NCBI GenBank assembly: GCA_016785225.1
Contig: JAFBJZ010000901.1
Location: 2,666,001 to 2,730,000 of the forward strand
Direction of reading: 5' to 3'
Origin: Psettodes erumei
Lineage: Eukaryota; Chordata; Actinopteri; Pleuronectiformes; Psettodidae
DNA length: 64,000 nucleotides
Shown here: piece by piece, positions 44,254-54,073 of the stretch
Numbering within the stretch: position 1 is the first letter of the stretch
Layout of the letters: every line of letters starts with the position of its first letter
Notes under the pieces: generated by a model
The model's database searches: none
What the model saw: the letters and a program-made list of their open reading frames with translations, nothing else
Told to the model about the DNA's origin: nothing
Translations under genes and position numbers: made by a program

Positions 44254-46477
44254 ATGCTGGTCTGTTTGTACTGCCAAAAACAAAGAATACTAAACAAAAT
44301 GACTGGGGTAAATTGGAAACAGCCGAATGGTTACATAATTCTTCAACAAAGTCATTGTTAAATGGACACTGCAGTGTGTTGGCAGAATTAAGACAAGAAA
44401 GCTGTATTGTATGACGAATATTGTATTACAGGTGACATGACAAACTGAACCTTTTCGGAAACTCAAGATCTTGACCTGCAAGGTGACTAGAGGAACATTG
44501 TTCTGGTTTTGGCTCCTGTCCCGCAAAAAGTCTCCTTATGCAAGTTTCCTAACAAACAAATAATATAAATAAAAACACTGACTTCCATCCCTTCCAAGTT
44601 TCCTGCAATCTTTTCACATGCAAAGACGATGACAAGCCATACATTTTGAGACTGTTATCGTTCTGAATTGACTTATTTTTTTGTGGTTCTTGCGATGCCA
44701 TCAAAACACAAGCATGAAGGGATTTTTGATTTCCTGACCCTTGCTTAGTTTCTGAGCCAAGTTGCAGCTTGGCACAATTTGGTTAAAATGGCCTATTTGA
44801 TAATAACATTTGAAGGATCCCTAATTGGAAAAATGTACTGGTATAAGCTTCAGAAATCTAATATTGTGCTGATGTAATTTTTCAATAATAATTCTGTGCA
44901 GCTGAGTTTCAAGTGCATGAACCCTGCACCATAAAAATGTTCCTGCTCTGCTGGTCTGCATCTGGGAGGCCACAGCTGCAGCTGTGTGCACACATGGCCT
45001 TTAATGCAGAGCACAGTAAACTTCCACTTAGTGGAGCATGACGGGGGTGGAGTGGGGTGGGGGGGTCGAACCGAGGCTTACATAAGACTCAGACAAGCAG
45101 GAGACGAGATAAAAAGTGTAGGAAAGCCAGTGACTTCAACTTTTTCCACATTTTTTCCCCAGCATGCCACAACCCCCCTTTTTTCCTTAAAAGCTTCTGA
45201 AAACAGAAGAACCAACCAAAATAGCAGAATTGTTTGCTGCTGCTGCCTTTCTTCCTTTGCAAAAGGTCAAGGACTTTTTTTCCTTCTTTAATGTCAGCTT
45301 TTTACCTTTCACTTTGTTGTGGTCCAAAACACATAGGCCGACACTCATCACTCACCTCTGGTACCCTTTCTATTCCCAACCTGTCAGGACACATTCCTCG
45401 CTGCCGCTTTGATGTGAGGCTCTCGCTAAGGAGACGAGCCACTTACCTCTGCTCAAATCTGGTTAGTGGCAAAGATTAGACCAGTGCAGAGAACTCAGAT
45501 CTTCTTTACAAACACACTGGCTGGGCAGGAGCTGGGAGCTGGCTGGCCTACATCTACTGTATGTGTGTCTGTGAGCACAGGATGAAGGCACAGAAGGCGC
45601 AGGAGGAGGGGAAGCTGGCACGTCCTAATGTTTACTTTTTACAGTTGCGCCAAAAAACAACTAAGCAGGAACAGGTGCTGTCAATTCTCACGACTCGTGT
45701 GCGTTTTGTGCAGGATTAGCCTGCAGTTGACGAGCTGACAGCGAACGATTACCTAATTCAAGCCACAAACGTTGGGGAAAGCATGTGATACCATTTTTAA
45801 TACCCATTAACAACTGCGCTGCGCACAAACCGGCACATTGCATCTTTTAATTTTCTGCGTGATTGCCTTGATTAAAAGATGGCGGACTTTCATGGTAAGA
45901 ACGGCTTGTTCAGACATGTTACATAAACCAACTCCGGCATGGGTATTGAAGCACATTTTGCCTTATTTAGCTTTCATGACTACAACAGTAAACAAAACCG
46001 AGCCAGCAGGAAGCATTCAGCAGTCCTTTGCAATAGGTGACAAAACTCTAGCAATGCAGAAATGAATACTAACAAATGCTACATAAAGCGTACCCACACA
46101 CACCTGGAGGAAACCCGACAGCAAAAGAAAGACTGTTTCCTTCTTTACCTTGGAAGCCCAAAGCTAAACATTCCTCTGAGCAGTAAAAAAAAAACTAAAA
46201 CAACGCCCTGGCTTGAGTAATGACAGCACTACATTGACAGAAATGCTCCTGGAAGTACGTGCAGCTCTCACTTCCCGTTTCCCTTACAAATTCCTCTAAA
46301 GTTACACATCAATCACATGTCAAAAGTGAACGTGACGTTAGTAAAACTCACCACTTTGTAGGGTTCAGGGAAGAGAGGGGAATTCGCTGGAAAGGCCTCT
46401 CCTCCTCCCTGCTGGATTTCTTGATTTCTCCTTTCTCTTTCTTTCATTCGGAGCACATTCCGGTCCTCACGGTTCAT
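34095..46477 (-). CDS. aff4: AF4/FMR2 family member 4 (Aff4), super elongation complex scaffold, 20 coding exons, 1156 aa
   Basis: Aff4 is the nuclear scaffold of the super elongation complex. It holds P-TEFb (CDK9/cyclin T), ELL proteins and ENL/AF9 and promotes release of paused RNA polymerase II. The 20 coding exons sum to 3471 nt, 1156 aa plus stop, against about 1163 aa in human. Domains seen: cyclin T/P-TEFb binding segment (about 33-66, SPLFPEPYKV then LSSRIQSMLGNYDEMK); the KPTAYVRPMDGQE motif, with T257 and R261 at the positions equivalent to human T254 and R258, mutated in CHOPS syndrome; ELL-binding segment (about 312-352); ALF motif LEDDLKLSSSEDSD; serine-rich activation region; AF9/ENL-binding VKIDLSLLSRIPG (712-724); and the C-terminal homology domain (about 895-1156) for dimerisation. 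The start MNREDRNVLRMKERERRNQE is nearly identical to human. I saw no frameshift or missing motif. Confidence 0.98.
34612..34829 (-). CDS. aff4: aff4 coding exon 19 (residues 1042-1114)
   Basis: 218 nt with KAAGMPSPVSPKLSPGTAGG, a poly-Ser run, then VTIPQRIHQMAASYVQVTSN and FLYATEVWDQAEQLSKEQK, nearly identical to human apart from the Ser run. Confidence 0.98.
35127..35170 (-). CDS. aff4: aff4 coding exon 18 (residues 1028-1042)
   Basis: 44 nt reading NSLSNTQAPSPGMG, an exposed loop between helices; human has NSYNNSQAPSPGLG. Confidence 0.95.
35323..35416 (-). CDS. aff4: aff4 coding exon 17 (residues 996-1027)
   Basis: 94 nt reading LRCQSLLYLRLFKLRKDSAL then KYSKTLTEHLK; C-terminal homology domain helix, close to human. 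Confidence 0.97.
35583..35654 (-). CDS. aff4: aff4 coding exon 16 (residues 972-996)
   Basis: 72 nt reading YTMKLKSYMAPDATSADKRL-AVL (human [20 protein letters not shown]). Confidence 0.97.
36057..36193 (-). CDS. aff4: aff4 coding exon 15 (residues 927-972)
   Basis: 137 nt reading LDRFEKAVYYLDAVVSFIEC, GNALEKSAQEAKSPFPMYAE and TVELIK: helical repeats of the dimerisation domain, very close to human. Confidence 0.98.
36817..36880 (-). CDS. aff4: aff4 coding exon 14 (residues 905-926)
   Basis: 64 nt reading VHSADHYLQEAKKLKHNADA-L, almost identical to human; first helix of the C-terminal homology domain. Confidence 0.97.
37269..37366 (-). CDS. aff4: aff4 coding exon 13 (residues 873-905, entry to C-terminal domain)
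   Basis: 98 nt ending QRSKLVFEDR, where the C-terminal homology domain begins (human RRTKLVFDDRNYSADHYL). Confidence 0.95.
37815..38049 (-). CDS. aff4: aff4 coding exon 12 (residues 794-872)
   Basis: 235 nt of Lys/Ser-rich linker with PKAEHLSRKRTVSQSSTSLS (human PKTEHGSRKRTISQSSS). Donor AAG|GTGGGT, phase 0. Confidence 0.95.
38475..38560 (-). CDS. aff4: aff4 coding exon 11 (residues 766-794)
   Basis: 86 nt reading NDEEGAKPESKRCKLEDKSL then SHHKNSSK, parallel to human NEDDNRASESKKPKTEDKN. Donor AAAGA|GTGAGT. Confidence 0.93.
39118..39269 (-). CDS. aff4: aff4 coding exon 10 (residues 715-765)
   Basis: Opens with DLSLLSRIPGRPYKEP, the second half of the AF9/ENL-binding motif, then charged sequence ending KAKRKHK. 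Phase 1 in, 0 out. Confidence 0.97.
39451..40207 (-). CDS. aff4: aff4 coding exon 9 (residues 463-714)
   Basis: 757 nt starting PEQPMANKWQLDNWFKKV, with GRGRQKSPAQSEG, a Lys-rich nuclear-localisation-like region (RKPTIRKETKSSPRPTA), SSQTPKYTESIRTPV, FSPMEEKELLSPLSDPEERY and the first half of the AF9/ENL-binding motif (VLLVKI). A few residues (ARPPQQQ) before it are not in my memory of human AFF4. A (UG)n tract lies about 20 nt before the acceptor. Confidence 0.97.
40227..40245. repeat. (CA)n microsatellite beside the aff4 exon 9 acceptor
   Basis: Reads (UG)n in transcript sense, 20 bases before the exon 9 splice acceptor. Confidence 0.9.
40461..40605 (-). CDS. aff4: aff4 coding exon 8 (residues 414-462, serine-rich activation region)
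   Basis: 145 nt with [20 protein letters not shown] and DSEANEPPRPASPE, close to human. Phase 2 in, 0 out. The donor is GAA|GTAATG, not a strong consensus. Confidence 0.96.
41042..41134 (-). CDS. aff4: aff4 coding exon 7 (residues 383-414, ALF motif)
   Basis: 93 nt reading MLEDDLKLSSSEDSDVEQDS then AKNASRNTSA. This is the conserved acidic ALF block (human MLKDDLKLSSSEDSDGEQD). Confidence 0.97.
41366..41429 (-). CDS. aff4: aff4 coding exon 6 (residues 362-383)
   Basis: 64 nt reading KRGSSSKSSSSHQSKACDDQ-P-T across the junctions, parallel to human QKRYNPSKTSNGHQSK. Acceptor TTTTTAG, donor CCCAC|GTAAG, phase 1 in and 2 out. Confidence 0.92.
41534..41561 (-). CDS. aff4: aff4 coding exon 5 (28-nt microexon, residues 353-361)
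   Basis: GACTTCAG... acceptor context CACTTCAG and donor CATA|GTGAGT enclose 28 nt reading DSHPFPGGH plus one base. The phase (0 in, 1 out) is needed by both neighbours. It lies where human has ESQQSNFGTGE. Confidence 0.85.
41925..42011 (-). CDS. aff4: aff4 coding exon 4 (87 nt, residues 324-352, ELL-binding)
   Basis: 29 codons, phase 0 to 0, beginning EMTQSWPPPLTAIHTPCKTE and ending PSKFPFPTK, nearly identical to human. Its acceptor is preceded directly by a (UG)12 U8 tract in transcript sense, an arrangement linked elsewhere to exon skipping; skipping would keep the frame. Confidence 0.97.
42019..42050 (-). promoter_or_regulatory. (UG)12 U8 tract at the aff4 exon 4 acceptor
   Basis: In transcript sense twelve UG units, eight U, then CUUUCAG and the exon. 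This is the arrangement known at the CFTR exon 9 acceptor (legacy numbering), where TDP-43 binds UG repeats and reduces exon inclusion. The repeat is seen directly; regulation is inferred. Confidence 0.7.
42205..42243 (-). CDS. aff4: aff4 coding exon 3 (39 nt, residues 311-323)
   Basis: A 13-codon exon reading GTGDANCVDEILK, phase 0 at both ends, matching human SGDVSCVDEILK. It is the first half of the ELL-binding segment. Confidence 0.95.
42624..43427 (-). CDS. aff4: aff4 coding exon 2 (residues 43-310)
   Basis: 268 whole codons. It completes the P-TEFb binding segment (SSKEDKLSSRIQSMLGNYDE), then gives a Ser/Gly-rich stretch with SQSSKWTPVGPA, SPRDREANWDSPSRV, the KPTAYVRPMDGQE degron-like motif and LSKLKIPSQPVE. 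The KPTAYVRPM segment is identical to human, where substitutions stabilise the protein. Confidence 0.97.
43428..46351 (-). other. aff4: aff4 intron between coding exons 1 and 2
   Basis: 2.9 kb without a supported gene. It holds the longest pure (AC)n run of the window (44213-44250) and pyrimidine-rich sequence near the acceptor. Confidence 0.85.
44213..44250. repeat. (AC)19 microsatellite
   Basis: Pure dinucleotide run of 38 bases in an aff4 intron; probably length-polymorphic. Confidence 0.95.
46352..46477 (-). CDS. aff4: aff4 coding exon 1 (residues 1-42)
   Basis: The exon starts at 46481, four bases before the ATG, so almost all 5' UTR lies in earlier exons. The ATG has A at -3. It reads MNREDRNVLRMKERERRNQE to PEPYKV and ends on GTG|GTGAGT, phase 0. 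The acceptor GTTATTAG is preceded by TG and TTG runs. Confidence 0.97.
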
Positions 46478-46485
46478 GTTGCTAA

Positions 46486-46530
46486 TAACACAAACAACAA
46501 CAACAACACACACACACAAAAAAAAAACGT
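46486..46530. repeat. CAA/CA simple repeat at the aff4 start-exon acceptor
   Basis: In transcript sense a T10 tract, a UG run, a UUG run and then GUGUUAUUAG, immediately before the exon holding the start codon. Confidence 0.9.
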
Positions 46531-49500
46531 CAACACGAAAACACGCCGATGCGAGACAGTAAACAGGCTTCTTATCTCACGGCTTGTTGAGGGCGGACGT
46601 AAAAGAAGTGTGAAGTATTGTGAAAGAGAGACGTCCATAAAGGAAACATCTGACGGGTCTGTATGAATTTACCTAAAAAGCTTCAGTCACGAGTGCAGTT
46701 AACATAACTAAGCACCATCAGCCCTTCAGTTTTCTTTTACTACTTAGTTCGCAAACTAGTTCAAGCCTCCAACTATTCACAGCAGACTATACAGTCAGAT
46801 TACTCTTTACTCTGAGTCACAGTGTTTTTGGTAAACCGCACACAGGACTATCATTAGAGAAACCCCAGATTATAAATGGGGGGGGGGTCACAGAGATGAC
46901 CTGTGGAGAAAGTAGTCTCTAATAGGCTTAGGATGGTCTAGACACGGTGCAGTTGCCTACTTCTGCTGCAAATAATCTCCTTGTACAGTTGGTCGGTGTA
47001 AATTTGTGCCGCTGCTGAGAATGGCCATGTTTCAATGTTACCGTACAATGGCAAGTTTATTTAATGACTGATTGTTTAATTTGTGCAGCCAAACATCGGA
47101 ACCAAATAGAAAACCTTTTTCACATATTGGTTATTTGGACCTGACTGGACACAAATTAACATCACATTAACGTAAGTGTATAAGATACCACTGCTACAGC
47201 TCAAACTTCAAACCACCTACTCCATCACCAGTAGCTAAACACACTTCTCTGCCCTTATTGTCCTCGTGAGCATAATGTGTAAAGTGCAAACATTAAACTG
47301 GACGGCTATTTAAAGACAATGTCCTTCTAAGTGGATGCCTGGATTGACCCCAGAGACAAACAACATCAAATGCATGAACATGTGATAAAACTGTGCACAC
47401 GACCAGAGGATTAAGCACCATGTCAAAATAAAAGATAAAACTCAACATGAACTGTTCTGCTGGACACCACCTCCAACATCACGTGCAGCACAAGATGTGC
47501 ATTTGGACAGGGAAAAAAAGGGCGTGTTCATTTGGAGAAGGCCATGCTGACAAAGAACAAAATGTGACTGCTGTGCACCTTGTTTAACATAAAGCAACTA
47601 CATAAAGCAAATTAAAAGCCAGGCGTGTCGCCTCTCGCTCCAAGTCGAAAGCTTGGGGCTCTGCTAGCGACAACAATGATTTTCAGGCTGTTGACAGAGC
47701 GTGATTATGCTGCAACCACCCGACCTCCTCCTAGATTATAAACACAACACACAAGGGTGTTTTCAATACCGAGTATGACTGAAAAGATGAAAAGAAGCAG
47801 ATGGGAAACTGACTCGTGAATGGGCAAAAAACCCACTCCACACAGGGAAGCCAAACCAAGGCAGACAAACTAGACTAAATATATAAAGCTATGAGAGTTC
47901 ACACAACTCCCATAAAAACTACAAGGCTATCAATCACCTAGTAATGTTGTAGACTAAACCCTGCCAGAACTTGAGCAAAACATTTCCAGGTTTTGTTCTT
48001 CTTCTGACAGTCTGTCTGTCTTTAAACTTATCAGCAAGTCTAAATAGTAATTTCCCAACCGACCTTTTTCCTAAGCCTTTGCCTGTTTTACATCATCCAC
48101 TACGCCCAGCTACAGTATGAGTCATTACACGTAACAGTCAACATTATTTACAGAGTATCAGTAGACTACTTAAACCAAAGCTCAGGCAGTGGCCGAGGCC
48201 ACAGGAGACACCACTGGCAGCAGTTTTATCAGCAGAGGTGTAAAGAAAAGAAGAAAACATTGTTTGGGGCCATCTATCAGCACCCCACTATTGTCATCTC
48301 TGGACTTTATCTGACTTACAGCACAGCTAACAACCACAGCTCACGCTGTTCACTGTCAAACATGTTTACACAAGTAAATATGCATGACAAACCTGCTACT
48401 ACTGACCAGACCACTGAAGTGTCAGCGACAGCTGACAGTATGGTAGATTTACTCCAGCTACATTCTGGTAAATTTGACTTGATGCTAGTCATTTTTGCCT
48501 ACTCAGCTGAGCAGCAACTACCATTTGAAAGTCATTATTGCATCATTTTGCAAAAGACAAAAAGTTGTAGAAAAACACCAGCTTCATGCCCTGGAAATAA
48601 AGCTTAATAAGCTAAATCTTTATACTGGTCAGACAAATAATGAAACCAAATGTTGATGCAGCAAGGTTGCTTTTAGGATGGTAGCACTACATATCATGTA
48701 AATGAGCCTGTTGATGTCAGTTGTGGGGTGGGGCTACATGTGTGAATGGGCTACTGTTAGCACACTGCCAAGTGATCAAACGCCCCAGGCCCAGGATCAT
48801 ATGTAAACAGTGCTCATGTCTATTCTGCCCCACTAATTGACTGATCTATTGTTTTTTTATTGGTTGAACAGGAGGTTACACCCTCTCATTCTGTAGTACA
48901 GCACTAAAGAGACACATCAGACAAGAGGCCCAATTGTTTGTTGGTGGTTTCAACAATACTGGAGAAGCTCTGCCTGCTTCGTGTTGTCTAGCCTGGTGAA
49001 AGGAAACACTAAACATAGGCTCCTTCTCCAGTGTTATGGGTTTTTAAAGGTCACTTTAATTCTCTGAATGTACAGCATCATCTTGCTGTTTATTCAGTAA
49101 GGAAGTACAGCCAGTACCCAAATGAAGGAAACAGTGAATACTGATGTTGGTGTTGTGATGTTTTTGAGACTGACCCTGTTAATATGGCCTTAGACCAGCA
49201 AAAAAACAACAGAAACTAGGTCATATGGAAAACAAAACAAAAGCAAGTTCAACATTGCCTCAATATGAAAGATGAACTTATAACAAACTTTTCTGAGTAG
49301 TTAAATGTGCAGAGTGATCTTGTTTTGCCATGGTGTCAAGTTTTCAAGAACTGTTTCTGAATGTGCACAAATCAGGAACTCGTCAGGAAGAATTGTTCAA
49401 AATTGTTAATTTTAATCATGTGTCATTTCAACACACAGATTCCTAACAGACATTGTGTGCAGCTGTTGCCTTGCATCTCAAAAGACAGGAGCATAATCAG

Positions 49501-52500
49501 CATGTGAAAACAACCATATGCAATTAAGAAAGTTAGTCTGGTGTGACAGAGCAAATGCTACAGCATGGTAGATGAGATGTACCCAGTTGTGGTCATAATA
49601 CCCCAGAGTCACCTAATGCCAGGTACTTGTAACCCATTTTCAAATGTAAGCTTTCATTTTCTGAGAAAAGTACTAAGCATTTCCCTTGCCCAGTTAAGTG
49701 GGGTCTAATTGAGCTTATTGTTTATATCTTTGTAAGGGCAGAGGTTGAAACTGTGGGCACAAATAAGATGCGACTCAAACACTACAAATTAAGGCACTGT
49801 TTACCTGCGGCCTTCAAGAAAAGCCAACCATATCAGGACCGTGTGGGAAACAGCCAGTGAAATCTTTAATTTCTATTTTGCTCATTTAAAGAGCAAATGT
49901 TACAGATAACAAATTAGCTTTGGTTTAAATATGGGGCCCAACCTCCATCCAAGGCCTAAGTCCTACAGAGCTAATGGGCTGCAAAGAAACTGTAGTAGGG
50001 TAAGAAAGAAAACCCCTGCAAGGCAAACAACTTCTAAATTTACTTCTTAAAACTACCTGGCTTTTGAATTAAATGCAGTATTTTCAAACTGCAATGGCCA
50101 GCTTCAGTTATTGTAATAACGCAACAGTACGTGCCAGGCTGAAAAGGTCAAAGTCTGCTGAGTTGAAAAGCCAGTTCACTCTGTACCTAAATTAATCAGC
50201 TCATCTGCCTCTTTCTCAGCCACAACATAACAGTCCGGCCACGTCTTCAACACAACTGAAAATTTAAAAAAAAGAAAAGAACTGATGGTTATCTGAGTGC
50301 TGTGAACACAGGACTGGGCTGACACAGCCATTATGTAAAGCCAGCCAGAAACATTTAAATATGACATTTAAGTATGACTTGTAAAAGAAAATGAAGTGCT
50401 TTATTCATACCAGACACCAAGAGAAATAAGTACAGCAGCCAACTAGTTGTGCATTTCTTACCCTGACTGAGAGGCCATGGCCCCAACCACTGAAACATTG
50501 GAAGGAGGAGGGGAGGAGGGCTCAGAGGATCTCCCAGGGATTCAGAAGTATTCTCGTCATGACTTGTCAGCCTAAATGTCTACGCCAACCTCTTCCAGTG
50601 AAGACAACCTGGCCCTTTTCTGAATGTATCTGTGGGCGTCCAGCTGGAAGAGTGTAACTACAATTTCTTCACTTCACTCGATGGTATAGTGTATTTCCTT
50701 GGAGTGAAGGCAAATCTGACTTAGTGAGGGGAGGTGACTGCTCCTTCTTGGGAGATACCATGTCAGCGAACAGCGGGGGGAAGTCACGCACACTGGGTGA
50801 AGTCGGGGGGCAGCCACAGCTTTTGTTGCTGTCTGTGCAGCGTTTTGAGGATATCGCATGTTCAGAAAGGGCGAGTGCCTGTGCAGTGTAAATGTAAGAC
50901 AACAAAGAGAGAGATCTGGCTCGTCCTCATCACTCGAACGGGCCAATCTTAAGCTTCAGGTATGAGGAAAAACTCTTCTCCTCAAAGCAGAGGAGGAGCT
51001 CTGAACACTCTAACCCCTAAAAGACAGTCAGCTACACACTTTAAGTTAAGCACTACATCAAGAGAAGCATAACCATGGCTAGCTTTATGTAGACATCAAT
51101 TTCCCCCTACTTCTCTTTACACTATCTGCAATAAAAAAAAACTGTATTGTGTGGGAGTATAGGAAAGATAATCGGCCTAAACAAGACACATCTATCTGTT
51201 TGACAGTTTGCCATCCAGTCTGAAAACTTGAAACCCTTTTCTAACAACCTCACTGCCTCTGTTTATTTCACCTTCAATCTGAAATTAAACTGATTAACAC
51301 TAGAGAAATACATGAGCTTGGTCTTAGTGAGCCTAACCGCAATATTAATTTACAAGACAGCATTACAGGACAATTAGGGAGCTGGTTAGGGAGCAGTGAG
51401 GGAGCAGAGGGGGGGAATATATCTCCCCTCTCTCTCTGAGAATGGAACAGTCTGCCTTGTCCCATAAAAGGAGATGTTATTTTACACCACAGGGCCTCTC
51501 CTCCAGTGTGATGTCACTGCCCTCAGCAGAGTCCGGCCAATCACAGCCTGTGTTTCCGTCAACAACCTCCCTCCCTCCCTCCCTCCCCCACTATGCCCTG
51601 AGCACAGGGCAAAGCACCAACGCAGCCTGTTAAAGGGACAGCGCACAGTTTCCAGCATGCAGATTTGTAACATACCAGAGACATTTTCATCAGCTGCATA
51701 TGATGATGATGATGATACAAGCTGACAAAAGTGTAATCATCACATGGCACAACGTCATTTATCTGGTACAAAAAATATGTATAACAACTTTTACATCCTG
51801 AGTGAAACTACGAAATACTTAAGCACTTTTTAAAAGAAATTACTTACAATTACCATTCTGTATCTCCATATTGTAATGATACTCCCATTTGTAAAATATC
51901 AGTTACATGTCAGTCAGTCTGAGAAGAAGGTTCTCCTCCTCTGCCTTTCAGATAGTCAGTCTCAATAAGAACACTTTCCTTGGTTGTTCACATTCAAAAT
52001 GTCTTCTTGTTCTACAGGTATGAGTGTTTGCCTTAATTTAGTCGCTAAGAATATTTTTTACATAAACTCAACTGACATAACATATTAAACTCAAAGACAA
52101 AGTTTGGGGAAGACACATAATGATTTTGCCAGATCCTTTGAGGGAGACGTGAGGGGAAAACATGCCTCCTAACATAAGACGTCTTAACTTGGGAAACTCC
52201 CTTCGACTCAGTTTACAGTTGCTTTATTGCAACATTTTGAAATGCACAGCTAATCTTTGTTTTCAGGGCTGATGTTCTTAGAAAACCTGTTTTAAATTAT
52301 TAAAAAACACTTGGTGACCATAGTCCTTTTCTAATCTCTTTCTCTCTTTATTTGCTTGCACATAGCAGTCAGTTATTTTCAGAGCATTGATTTTATAAGC
52401 CATTTATTTTTATATATAGAAGCAGGCCAAACTACTCTTGCTTGATTTAATCAATAACCTGAATGTGTATAGACTCTAAACATCTCAAGAGCAGCAACGT

Positions 52501-54061
52501 GTTCGTGACCTGGTACACGGCACAAGGCCGTCGCACGGGAACTTTGTTTTCATGTGAGAATCTCGGATGTTAAAAAAAAAATAAATTCACCTTCACGTTT
52601 AATCAAATACATGTATGGACCAAACCCAAAACTGTGACCCTTCATATATGGTTTCTTGACGTCTAATATAGTTTACCAAGAATATTTTACAATGTAGCTA
52701 AACATCAAGACCTTAGTAATGGAGGTACAGATGGGCAGCCAGTGCCACCACCCCGGCGCGTTTGAAGCAAACCTGCTGACTGCAGGAATTCCAGAGGGAG
52801 GGTCCATTCAAATGTTGTAAACCTGCCTCATATAAGCAGCTGTTTAGAGAGGACTGCTGTCAAGAAGACTACATGTGGCTAGGACAAGGATTTCACCCAG
52901 AAATACCAAAAAAGAGAACAGTCTACGACAACATTTGAGGAAAGATACACTCTTGCTCAATATGGCAGAAACATTATTTTACTTCACACAATCACAGGTC
53001 TAACAAATAAGCCTAATTTTCTGTCTGTCAATGTATTTATCTGAGGATGTTTGAGAAAGAAAAAATTAGGATTAAGTCTGACTCGTCCAAATTCTTTATT
53101 CCTGCTTCAGTTCTCATTTAAAAAAGAACCTTTAATGCATTTCTACGGAGCGTCAGATTAGCCTCAATTAACATATCAAAACAGGACTTTAAGTCTTGAT
53201 TGGCATGTTCTCTAAACAACTGCTTATCCCCTTTCATTCAGGCAGGTCTGAAGCATTTGAACTGAGTCACTGCCTGGAAGGCCTCCACTCAGCAGGCGTG
53301 CATTATCCCAATCAGAGGGAGATGGTAGCATTTACCAACCAGTGCTGTGACTGATTAATTAATCATATTCATTTAGAAGCTATTTTATATCTAAACTCTA
53401 TGTTAAGGTGGTGTTCTGATAATTTTCAAAAACTACGCCATACGCCGGCATCTTATCATAATGTCTTACTTCAATAATAACCTTTGAAATATCAACAGGT
53501 CAGCTCAGAGAGAAAATGCTCCTCACTGCTCATCCTGCAGCTTTAACACAACATCATGTTTTCCAACACATTGTTCACGGAACGTGACAAACAACACTGA
53601 ATTATTTTGGCAACATTTCCAAACAACCTGCATCATTCAAGTCTTTCGGTGGGCACATCAAGAGGTTTCAATTTTAATGGAAGAGCATCTTCACCCCTGT
53701 GTGAACTATGGTAAGACATTAAACAATTTACAACCCCTCCCTTGGCCCTGACTCAACACTGATTCAACAAACTGGTGTATGATGCAAGGACAGTTAAATC
53801 TCGGCATGCTCCAGCAGGTTCACTTCGATTTGAATAAGAGGGCTTTTCTGATTTTGGATAGATCCACCGTCTTTAAATCGTGAAAATGTTTACCAGTGTC
53901 ATGCTACAATTCTTAGAGTGAACTGTGAAATTATCCAGACTGGGGGTAAATGTAGAGATATGGGGGAAAAACGATTCTGAAATCTTACTAAAAGAACAAC
54001 ATGCCTCATCACATCTCATCTTGGATTAGTTATACAGATCTACCCTAAACTTTGTTATATC

Positions 54062-54073
54062 GGGGGGGGGGGG
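54062..54073. repeat. G12 homopolymer
   Basis: Run of G in aff4 intron 1; a second G run (9 bases) is at 46879-46887. Such tracts are prone to sequencing length error. Confidence 0.85.

Noticed and set aside
48260..48607. 115-codon plus-strand ORF in aff4 intron 1
   Set aside because: No recognisable motif, no splice or promoter context, and no coding-like codon pattern.
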